Of a stretch of 64,000 nt of DNA, positions 50,483 through 57,343 are shown piece by piece. The notes beneath the pieces are model-generated. The model saw only the letters and a program-made list of their open reading frames with translations. It had not been told where the DNA came from and ran no database searches. Within the stretch, counting starts at the first letter, position 1, and each line of letters begins with the position of its first letter. The position numbers and the translations under genes are program-made. The stretch comes from Peredibacter sp045999315 (GTDB taxonomy: Bacteria > Bdellovibrionota > Bacteriovoracia > Bacteriovoracales > Bacteriovoracaceae): the NCBI RefSeq assembly GCF_045999315.1, contig NZ_CP174607.1, positions 2,294,001 through 2,358,000 of the forward strand, read 5' to 3'.

Positions 50483-51646
50483 ATGATGAATGAATTCGAT
50501 CACCGAGTTCTCGGGGCGAAGTACGACCTTTTTTCCTTCTTTGAAGAGGGACCTGGTTTTCCTGTGTGGCATGAAAAAGGGCTGAGAATAAAGAATGCAT
50601 TAATTGAATTTTGGCGAAAGCTTCATAGTGAGAGTGGCTATGTGGAGATTCAGTCTCCCATCATGTTGGATAAAGAGTTGTGGAAGCGCTCAGGGCACTG
50701 TGATTACTTTGAAGAGAACATGTATTTCTCTTCCGTGGATAAGAGAGACTTTGCGATCAAACCTATGAATTGCCCTGGAGCAATTCTGGTTTTTAATCAA
50801 AAAAAGCGCTCCCACGCTGAACTTCCTTTAAGAATTTGTGAATTAGGACATGTCCATCGTCATGAGAATTCAGGTTCTCTTCATGGTCTGATGCGTGTTC
50901 GTTCATTCGTTCAAGACGATGCTCATATTTTTTGTAATCGAGAACAGCTTCTGTTGGAAATCAAAGGTGTAATTAGGCTCATAGAGAAAATCATGAATCA
51001 ATGTGGACTAAAGGACTATCACTTTGAACTCTCACTGCGTGGTGGAGAAAAGGAGTATCTAGGTTCTGATGAAGATTGGGCGATGGCGGAAGGAAAGCTC
51101 GAAGAGGCTTTGCGCGATCTTAACTACGAAGTGAAGAAGAATCCAGGGGAAGCAAAATTCTATGGGCCTTCACTTGATCTTCATTTGAAAGATGTTCATG
51201 GACGATCATGGCAGTGCTCTTCTGTTCAATTAGATTTCAATCTTCCGAAACGATTTAATGTTCATTACTTCGATGAAAAGGGTGAGCGACAAATTCCGTA
51301 TATGCTCCATCGGGCCATTTATGGTTCGCTTGAGAGATTCATTGGAATCCTTTTAGAAAACTATGGCAAGGATCTACCGTTCTGGTTTCACCCAGTTCAG
51401 TACAAGATTTTGAATATTGCGGATGAGTCTCAAGAGTATTCAAAGCAGGTAGCTTCTGAACTTCGCGCTAAGGGATTTCGGATTGAGATCGATTTAAGCG
51501 ACAGACCTCTGAAGGAGAAGATCCGTCGTTCCCACGATGAGCTGGTTCATAGTCTTCTTATCATTGGGAAGAAAGAAATGGAGAGTGAAAGTGTGGTTGT
51601 AAGAAGAGGAGATTCTCAGGAAGTGATGAAATTAAAGGGCCTTTAG
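50483..51646 (+). CDS. Threonyl-tRNA synthetase lacking TGS and editing domains
   Basis: A 387-residue protein covering only the catalytic core and anticodon-binding domain of ThrRS; full bacterial ThrRS is about 640 residues. Zinc ligands are kept (Cys97 in MNCPG, His148 in DDAHIF, His276 in MLHRAIYGS), as are class II motifs 2 (CELGHVHRHENSGSLHG) and 3 (HRAIYGSLERFIGILLE). Without the editing domain it could not remove Ser-tRNA-Thr in cis. The threonine-rich leader just upstream suggests it is made when charged tRNA-Thr is scarce, as a second, inducible enzyme; whether a full-length thrS exists elsewhere cannot be seen here. GGGAG lies eight bases before ATG 50483. Confidence 0.93.
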   Translation: MMNEFDHRVLGAKYDLFSFFEEGPGFPVWHEKGLRIKNALIEFWRKLHSESGYVEIQSPIMLDKELWKRSGHCDYFEENMYFSSVDKRDFAIKPMNCPGAILVFNQKKRSHAELPLRICELGHVHRHENSGSLHGLMRVRSFVQDDAHIFCNREQLLLEIKGVIRLIEKIMNQCGLKDYHFELSLRGGEKEYLGSDEDWAMAEGKLEEALRDLNYEVKKNPGEAKFYGPSLDLHLKDVHGRSWQCSSVQLDFNLPKRFNVHYFDEKGERQIPYMLHRAIYGSLERFIGILLENYGKDLPFWFHPVQYKILNIADESQEYSKQVASELRAKGFRIEIDLSDRPLKEKIRRSHDELVHSLLIIGKKEMESESVVVRRGDSQEVMKLKGL

Positions 51647-52113
51647 GGCCCTTTAGATTTCTCATTAATAAGTCTTTGGATAAATGCTTCTAATTGCTCT
51701 TGATCAAGATGGCCAAAATGATTGAGTCTCACGTCGCCTTTATGATCTATAACCAGAAGACTGGGAGTACCTTGGAAGTGATAGGCCTTCATGGTCTCTG
51801 GCATCCATTCACCTTCAAGCCGTTTATCAATGGCAACTGGAAAGGGAAGACGCCATTCCTTGATGAAAACATCAAGTGCTTCAGGGGTCATGACGTGATG
51901 ATTTTCAAAGACTGAATGAAGCCCCACCACCTCAACATCATTCGAATTAAACTTCTGATAGAGTTCAACAGTCTGAGGGATTCCTTGATAAACACATCCT
52001 GGACACAACATTTGAAAAACATGGATAATCTTGATTTTGTCACTTGATAAATCCAAATGGTAATCAGGTCGAGCATTGATCCATTTATCTATGACAAATT
52101 CTTTCGACTTCAC
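51643..52113 (-). CDS. Thioredoxin-fold protein with CPGC motif
   Basis: A 156-residue redoxin-family protein of the AhpC/TSA-TlpA type: IHVFQMLCPGCVYQGIPQTVELYQ with a CPGC active site, and QGTPSLLVIDHKGDVRLNHFG with the cis-Pro loop. It has no signal peptide, so it acts in the cytoplasm, as peroxiredoxin-like or disulfide reductase. GTG 52113 is five bases after GGAGG. Its stop overlaps the convergent ThrRS stop by four bases. Confidence 0.88.
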   Translation of the reverse strand: MKSKEFVIDKWINARPDYHLDLSSDKIKIIHVFQMLCPGCVYQGIPQTVELYQKFNSNDVEVVGLHSVFENHHVMTPEALDVFIKEWRLPFPVAIDKRLEGEWMPETMKAYHFQGTPSLLVIDHKGDVRLNHFGHLDQEQLEAFIQRLINEKSKGP

Positions 52114-52263
52114 ATTGACCTCCGTCTCTTACTTAACTTTATGGTCTTACTGATAGCTTAACAAGAGGTATCAGAAGACTTGAAGAAGAGCGTTGAATGC
52201 CACGCAGTTTGATGAATTTTTAGAACTGCAGTAGTCATATGTCTGAGAAACGAGGAGGACATC

Positions 52264-52479
52264 ATGGCGAAAAAGAAAGCTAGTCGAAAGAAATCTCGTA
52301 AAAAAGCGACCACCCGCGCGGGCAAGTATGTCAAACAAGAGATGCATGCTCGTAAGAAGAAGAAAGGCAAGATGAGCAAGAAACAGGCCATTGCCATCGG
52401 ACTTTCTAAGGCCCGTCAGAAGGGGATCAAGGTTCCCAAGAAGAAAAAATCCTCAAAGAAAAAAACGTCTAAGAAATGA
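52264..52479 (+). CDS. Lys-rich DUF6496-like basic protein
   Basis: A 71-residue protein, about half Lys and Arg, with long runs of KKK at both ends around a short core (YVKQEMHARKKKKGKMSKKQ, AIGLSKARQKG). This core is the DUF6496 pattern; such proteins resemble histone H1-like nucleoid proteins and probably coat DNA or RNA. ATG 52264 follows GAGGAGG. Its stop overlaps the phospholipase D start as ATGA, so the two are coupled. Confidence 0.85.
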   Translation: MAKKKASRKKSRKKATTRAGKYVKQEMHARKKKKGKMSKKQAIAIGLSKARQKGIKVPKKKKSSKKKTSKK

Positions 52480-53429
52480 GCATTAAGCTTGTAACTGATC
52501 AGGAATATCTGCCTGCTTTATTAGAACTTCTCTCAAAAGCAAAGAAGCAGATTGATATTATGTCGTATTCATTCGCGATTGGGAGTGCGGCAGGAAAACA
52601 CAATCTAAAGAGTGCTCCATTTGAAATAGCCATGAAGCTTAAAAAGATTAAAAAAGAACATGGGGATAAACTTCATATCCGCTTCTTTACTGAGGGTCTT
52701 CGAGAAACTGTCCATCGAAATAAAGTCACGGCCGATCTTTTAGAAGAAGCTGGTGCCGAGATTGTCTATGGCTCGACCCATGCAAAAGGAGTTTGTGTAG
52801 ATAATCGTTATGTTCTTTTCGGTTCTACAAATCTTACCAATCAATCCATCATGAAAAACAATGAGGCCAACCTTCTTATAGATGATGCCAAAATGGCCAA
52901 AGAGTTTGGACGTTACTTTAATCATCTCTGGAACGGTGGTGAGCACGGAGGGATTGTCCTTCGTCCACCATTCCTGGCCGATGGTGCGTTCAAAGAAGTC
53001 ATTATTGATATGATCGAAGGGGCGAAAAAGAGGATTGAGTTCTCCATTTATTTCTTTAATCAGCGAGACATCGAAAAAGCACTGATTGAGGCCCACAATC
53101 GTGGAATCGAGATTACGGGTTACATTCATCAACATGCGAGTTTCGCTCTCTCTTATATTCGTGCTAATCGCGCTACTGTGAAACGTTTAGAGGCCGCAGG
53201 CATCACTGATCTCCATTGGGGGCCACCTTATACCTTTTCGCATTCGAAATACATTATTGTGGATCGTAAGGAAATTGCTCTGGGGACAGGGAATTGGCTG
53301 GATGAGGACGTTTGGATTCATCCTCAGTTATATATCAATCTCGAGAGCCCGGCGCTTGCACGAGGGCTCGCGAAACATCTTCATTCTTACATTACTTCTT
53401 CTTCACCGACTGCACATAAGCAAAAATAG
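52476..53429 (+). CDS. Phospholipase D-family protein with two HKD motifs
   Basis: A 317-residue cytoplasmic PLD-fold protein. The first HKD motif is His102, Lys104, Asp109 (THAKGVCVDNRYVLFGSTN); the second is His256, Lys258, Asp263 (SHSKYIIVDRKEIALGTGNW). The family includes phospholipases, cardiolipin synthases and nucleases; the absence of membrane segments or signal peptide and the coupling to a basic nucleic-acid-binding-type protein favour a nuclease, but this is inference. Its 3' end overlaps the cytochrome gene by 38 bases. Confidence 0.9.
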   Translation: MSIKLVTDQEYLPALLELLSKAKKQIDIMSYSFAIGSAAGKHNLKSAPFEIAMKLKKIKKEHGDKLHIRFFTEGLRETVHRNKVTADLLEEAGAEIVYGSTHAKGVCVDNRYVLFGSTNLTNQSIMKNNEANLLIDDAKMAKEFGRYFNHLWNGGEHGGIVLRPPFLADGAFKEVIIDMIEGAKKRIEFSIYFFNQRDIEKALIEAHNRGIEITGYIHQHASFALSYIRANRATVKRLEAAGITDLHWGPPYTFSHSKYIIVDRKEIALGTGNWLDEDVWIHPQLYINLESPALARGLAKHLHSYITSSSPTAHKQK

Positions 53430-53727
53430 AAGGAACATCTTTCTCGTGCTGAGGAAGTGGTCTCATCGCTTTCGTTTTGCGCTTTGGAACGAAACCAGCA
53501 GGAAGTTTCTCTGGATATTTACCAGTCTTCACCTTCGCTAACATCACTTCCATCGGAGCATCAACCACTTCAGGACCAATTGATCCCTTCATATTAGGAT
53601 CACGGTTGTGACACTGAATACAGGTTGAAAGCCAAATGCGTTTACCCTTGTTGATATCAACTTGAGCAGCGGCCATTTGAGAGAGAAGAAGAGAGCCCAG
53701 AAGGACTCCCGCAAATTTTATCATCAT
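53392..53727 (-). CDS. Small exported c-type cytochrome (PuuD-associated)
   Basis: A 111-residue protein with a signal peptide (cleavage near MAAA-QVD) and one haem-binding motif CIQCH; a Met in KTKAMRPLP is the likely sixth ligand. The gene overlaps the upstream PuuD-membrane-domain gene by four bases (ATGA). In canonical PuuD the cytochrome is fused to the C-terminus; here it is separate, so it is probably the electron acceptor of that membrane oxidase. Confidence 0.9.
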   Translation of the reverse strand: MMIKFAGVLLGSLLLSQMAAAQVDINKGKRIWLSTCIQCHNRDPNMKGSIGPEVVDAPMEVMLAKVKTGKYPEKLPAGFVPKRKTKAMRPLPQHEKDVPSIFAYVQSVKKK

Positions 53728-54425
53728 ACAATAAACTCAATTAAAGCGTAGAGGAACACCAGTAGGGCAAGTCCACAATGGATCACGCCTTTTACTGTTG
53801 TCATTGGTCCTAGTTTACCCTTAATTGCATTCAATTCCAAAAGTAAAATCACAACTGTTACGGCCGAAAATACGCCGGCACCAGTGAAGTTTTCAGGAAT
53901 TGAAAGGTTTAGGTGACGAGAGGCCCCCATGAAGAACAGAAGAGGGATCGAAAACAACACATTTGTACGAGAGGCAAGAGTAGCAATCGGGCCAGCTTTT
54001 GCGGCCTCAGGGTTGGCAGCTCCACCTGCGATGACAGTGTTGGCGTTGGCGATAAGGATCTTCTGTTTGGGCCAGATAATCAACCATACGTTTAAGAACA
54101 TAAGTGTTCCCATAAGGGCACCAGTGTAGATGAAAATCCCGTATGAAGAAGTCATAAACTCAGGGCCTAGTTCGCTTGCTACGATTCCAAGCATTGCCGC
54201 ACCTGAAAGGAAAGTGAAAAGGGCGCCGTATCGGAACCACCATAGAGCTCTTGGTACTAATTTAGAGAAGGCCTGGTTTTTAACAGGGGCCTCAACTTCC
54301 GCCATGAATGAACCTTGAACGAAGTTGAAATAATACAAGTGGCCGATCCAGGCAACACCTGCGAAGAAGTGAATCCAACGAAGGACCATCATCAGTCCAT
54401 CTTGGGTAAAGAGTGCGATATCCAT
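53724..54425 (-). CDS. PuuD-like membrane domain (putative urate oxidase/hydroxylase)
   Basis: A 233-residue inner-membrane protein with about seven spans, matching the N-terminal domain of PuuD (RWIHFFAGVAWIGHLYYFNFVQGSFMAE, PRALWWFRYGALFTFLSGAAMLG). PuuD oxidises urate and passes electrons to its cytochrome c part; here that part is the next gene. No purine-degradation genes are adjacent, so the substrate should be treated as open. GGAG lies eight bases before ATG 54425. Confidence 0.85.
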   Translation of the reverse strand: MDIALFTQDGLMMVLRWIHFFAGVAWIGHLYYFNFVQGSFMAEVEAPVKNQAFSKLVPRALWWFRYGALFTFLSGAAMLGIVASELGPEFMTSSYGIFIYTGALMGTLMFLNVWLIIWPKQKILIANANTVIAGGAANPEAAKAGPIATLASRTNVLFSIPLLFFMGASRHLNLSIPENFTGAGVFSAVTVVILLLELNAIKGKLGPMTTVKGVIHCGLALLVFLYALIEFIV

Positions 54426-54532
54426 ATAAAAGTCTCCTTTGACTATCTCTAATTTAATTGAAGCGTTACGACAGAACTTTAAAATGTCCGTAAATTGGCA
54501 TATTGTTAATATACAAACAAAAAGGACAATAT

Positions 54533-55105
54533 ATGGACACGAATATGGACCTTCTCTCTCACCATCTGGCCAATAACCTGGTGGAACTTCGTCAGAGAAG
54601 AAACCTCACTCAAAGTGCCCTGGCAAAGTTAGTGGATCTTCCACGTTCGACCATCGCGAATCTTGAATCAGGAACGGGAAATCCATCTCTCGCAAACCTT
54701 GCTCGCTTGTCCAGCGCTCTTCAAACTTCAATTGATCAGCTTCTATCTCCCCAAAGAACCTCAGCCACTCTCATTAAGGCGAGTGAGACCCCGATTCAAG
54801 AGAGATCTCAGGGACACGTGAAAGTGTTTAAACTTCTTCCTGATAAACTTCCGAGTATGGAAATTGATCGAATGGAAATCGAACCAGGATTTACGATGAA
54901 AGGAATTCCTCACGCCCCGGGAACGAAAGAATATTTCCACTGTGTGCAAGGTGAAGTGACTGTGAAAATATCAGGTGCAGAGTATGTCGTGAAAAAGGGC
55001 GACACACTGGCATTTCCTGGACAGGTCTCGCACACCTACGTGAATAGTGGTAAGGTTTTAGGTATTGGTTTAAGTGTGGTAGTTTTAGCACCACTTTCAA
55101 TTTAA
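54533..55105 (+). CDS. XRE-cupin transcriptional regulator
   Basis: A 190-residue regulator: N-terminal XRE-type helix-turn-helix (LVELRQRRNLTQSALAKLVDLPRSTIANLESGTGNPS) and C-terminal cupin (HAPGTKEYFHCVQGEVTVKISG, VVKKGDTLAFPGQVSHTYVN) for a small effector. ATG 54533 follows AAGGA. It is divergent from the PuuD-like operon with 107 bases between, so it is a candidate regulator of that operon, and it is co-transcribed with the alkyltransferase-like gene, one base downstream. Confidence 0.92.
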   Translation: MDTNMDLLSHHLANNLVELRQRRNLTQSALAKLVDLPRSTIANLESGTGNPSLANLARLSSALQTSIDQLLSPQRTSATLIKASETPIQERSQGHVKVFKLLPDKLPSMEIDRMEIEPGFTMKGIPHAPGTKEYFHCVQGEVTVKISGAEYVVKKGDTLAFPGQVSHTYVNSGKVLGIGLSVVVLAPLSI

Positions 55106-55106
55106 T

Positions 55107-55421
55107 ATGGCACAAACAGAGTTTACAAAAAAAGTCATCGCGACCATTAAGAAAATCCCGAAGGGGAAAGTCGCGACCTATGCGCAAATCGCCAAACTCG
55201 CCGGGAAACCACAAGGTGTTCGCGGAGTGGTTTGGATCCTTCATTCCAGTTCGACCAATAATGATCTTCCTTGGTTTCGTGTGATCAATGCAAAAGGAAA
55301 AATCTCCTTTCCAGAAATGTCTGAGCAACAGCTTCGTCAAAAGGCCCTGCTCGTAAGAGAGGGGATTGAATTTGGAGATGGTGACGTGGTTGATCTTAAA
55401 GTTTTTCAGTGGAAGAAATAG
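55107..55421 (+). CDS. Alkyltransferase-like (ATL) DNA-repair protein
   Basis: A 104-residue MGMT-fold protein. The active-site PCHRV of methylguanine methyltransferase is replaced by PWFRV (Trp for Cys), the hallmark of ATL proteins, which bind O6-alkylguanine and recruit nucleotide excision repair without transferring the alkyl group. Helix-turn-helix and Arg finger region (GKVATYAQIAKLAGKPQGVRGVVWIL) are present. It starts one base after the XRE-cupin stop. Confidence 0.92.
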   Translation: MAQTEFTKKVIATIKKIPKGKVATYAQIAKLAGKPQGVRGVVWILHSSSTNNDLPWFRVINAKGKISFPEMSEQQLRQKALLVREGIEFGDGDVVDLKVFQWKK

Positions 55422-55444
55422 GTCGCGAGTTATATCCTGCTCCC

Positions 55445-55972
55445 ATGAAACTCCTTACTAAAATTGGTCAAAGTAGAAAGCTCTCCCTTGGGCTTATTAC
55501 CTTGTTTGCTTTATGGGCCATGGCCGATGTGGTTCGTGAGTATTATTCCGGGGAGGAGTTTTCACACTTGGGTTTTGAGTTCGTAGTGGCGATCCTGGCA
55601 CTCATTTGGTCGATCCATTTGTGGCAGGAAAACTTCAAAAAAAGTAAAAAGCTTACTGCGATGCAAAGTCATATAGAAACATTGACCCAGGAAGCTCAGG
55701 ATTGGAAGGATCAGAATTCAAAATTAATCGAAGGGCTTTCTCAGTCTATTCATAATCAGATGCTGCAGTGGGGCTTAACTCCCGCAGAACAAGAAGTGGC
55801 CTTGCTTTTATTAAAAGGCCTCTCGTTTAAAGAAATCGCAGAAATCAGATCGACCTCTGAGAAGACGACTCGTCAACAAGCACTCATTATTTACCAAAAA
55901 TCCCACCTTCCCGGGCGAGCAGAACTCTCTGCGTTCTTTTTAGAAGAATTATTAAGCCCTTCCAAGGCATAG
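55445..55972 (+). CDS. Membrane-anchored LuxR-type HTH protein
   Basis: A 175-residue protein. Two hydrophobic spans at about residues 11-28 and 43-57, then a coiled coil (MQSHIETLTQEAQDWKDQN) and a C-terminal LuxR-type helix-turn-helix (LTPAEQEVALLLLKGLSFKEIAEIRSTSEKTTRQQ). It may bind DNA while tethered to the inner membrane. The start is uncertain: ATG 55445 has no clear site; GTG 55409 overlaps the preceding gene. Confidence 0.8.
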   Translation: MKLLTKIGQSRKLSLGLITLFALWAMADVVREYYSGEEFSHLGFEFVVAILALIWSIHLWQENFKKSKKLTAMQSHIETLTQEAQDWKDQNSKLIEGLSQSIHNQMLQWGLTPAEQEVALLLLKGLSFKEIAEIRSTSEKTTRQQALIIYQKSHLPGRAELSAFFLEELLSPSKA

Positions 55973-56065
55973 GACATTTCACCTACGGGCATTTTCGCTA
56001 CAAATTTTGTCTAAATATGGCATATGCCTGATGTTCAACGGCGTTTTTTATTCAAAAATGCGGTC

Positions 56066-57343
56066 ATGAAATTCTTTATCCTTCTTCTGTTGTCAGTAAA
56101 TTTCCTATCCGCCAAAACTGTTAATCCTCGTGAGCTCTCTGAACTTGCTCAGGAACGTGCACCTCTCGTCAAAATTTTTTTAGAGCAGGAAAGCATGGGG
56201 CAGAATCAGTTAAAACAATCTCGAGTTCTCGCTAACCCCATTTTGACCTATCAAGGTGGTCGTTTAAAAAGTGGAACTCAAAGTGGCCAGGTGACGGATC
56301 TGACTTTCATGCAGCCTGTACCCTGGCCTGGAAAGCGTTCTGCTTTAATTAAGTCTCATGAATTTTTGAGCCGCATTTCTCAAATGGATGTGGCCGAGGC
56401 AAGGCTTTCTTTGGGCCATCGGGTTTATATTCTGGCCTATGAACTCGCTTCAGAAATTGAAATCGAGAAACACAATAAGGAACGAAAAGAGCGCTTCTCT
56501 TTAATCGCAAAGTACTTATCGAGTCGTCCATTGGCCTCACCTAAACAACAACTTGATAAAGACATTATCGAATCTCAAATTCGTCTGGTGGAAAAGCTCA
56601 TGAATCAGGTGACGGCGAGAAAGAACGGTCTTCGCGAGGAGCTCCGACTTCTTACTGGACTCGATAGTTTAGACATCACAGTTGATTGGGAAAAACTTCC
56701 AGCTCCTCATCCGAGAGATTATTACGCTTCAAATATTGGAGACGGGTGGAGAATTAAAAAACTCGATCAAAGTGTAAAGCTAAGTGAGAACAGAATTGAA
56801 GAAGCTCGTCTGCAGGCCAGACCCGATATTATGGTGGGTGTGAACTATCGCCAGGAGAATGTTGCGCCTGTGAACCATTTCTATCATGGACAAGTGGCAG
56901 TGGTGATTCCTATCGTGGACCGCGGACAACATTCAGTTCAAACGGCAAGAGCACAACTCAGACGTGATGAGGCCTCAATGAAGCTCGCAGTTCAGGAAAC
57001 TAATACTGAACTCGCTTCAAGAGCACAACTCAGACGTGATGAGGCCTCAATGAAGCTCGCAGTTCAGGAAACTAATACTGAACTCGCTTATTCCTATGAA
57101 TCACTTCTGGCGGCCAAAAATGGTCTCTCACTATTTCCGATGACATTGAAACATAAATCAGAACTTCGTTTCCAAAAGGCCGAAGATGCTTTTAGAAAAG
57201 GTCAGATAGATGTGATGACCTTTCTTCAAAGTGATACTCAGGTTCACGAAAATATTGATCTCATCTACACATCAAGACTTGAGTATCTCACGGCCGTTTC
57301 TCGTCTGGAGCAATTAGTTGGTCATTATCTGGAGGAGAAGTAA
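56066..57343 (+). CDS. TolC/CzcC-family outer-membrane efflux protein with internal duplication
   Basis: A 425-residue protein with a signal peptide (MKFFILLLLSVNFLSA) and the outer-membrane efflux protein pattern (long helices, NPILTYQGGRLKSG and PDIMVGVNYRQENVAP beta strands). It forms the outer-membrane duct of a tripartite pump. Residues about 294-341 contain an exact 24-residue tandem repeat (RAQLRRDEASMKLAV...) from a 72-bp DNA duplication. ATG 56066 is chosen for the signal peptide; its ribosome site is weak. The CzcA-type pump gene begins immediately after the stop. Confidence 0.9.
   Translation: MKFFILLLLSVNFLSAKTVNPRELSELAQERAPLVKIFLEQESMGQNQLKQSRVLANPILTYQGGRLKSGTQSGQVTDLTFMQPVPWPGKRSALIKSHEFLSRISQMDVAEARLSLGHRVYILAYELASEIEIEKHNKERKERFSLIAKYLSSRPLASPKQQLDKDIIESQIRLVEKLMNQVTARKNGLREELRLLTGLDSLDITVDWEKLPAPHPRDYYASNIGDGWRIKKLDQSVKLSENRIEEARLQARPDIMVGVNYRQENVAPVNHFYHGQVAVVIPIVDRGQHSVQTARAQLRRDEASMKLAVQETNTELASRAQLRRDEASMKLAVQETNTELAYSYESLLAAKNGLSLFPMTLKHKSELRFQKAEDAFRKGQIDVMTFLQSDTQVHENIDLIYTSRLEYLTAVSRLEQLVGHYLEEK
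56946..57089 (+). repeat. Perfect 72-bp tandem duplication inside the efflux-channel gene
   Basis: Copy 1 is 56946-57017 and copy 2 is 57018-57089, identical base for base. It is in frame and adds 24 residues to a helical segment of the TolC-like protein. Identity of both copies means it is very recent or an assembly artefact. Confidence 0.95.

Noticed and set aside
53257..53541. Plus-strand reading frame of 94 residues across the phospholipase D/cytochrome joint
   Set aside because: It is an out-of-frame shadow of two well-supported genes.
55107..55421. O6-methylguanine-DNA methyltransferase
   Set aside because: The acceptor Cys is Trp (PWFRV), so it is an alkyltransferase-like protein.
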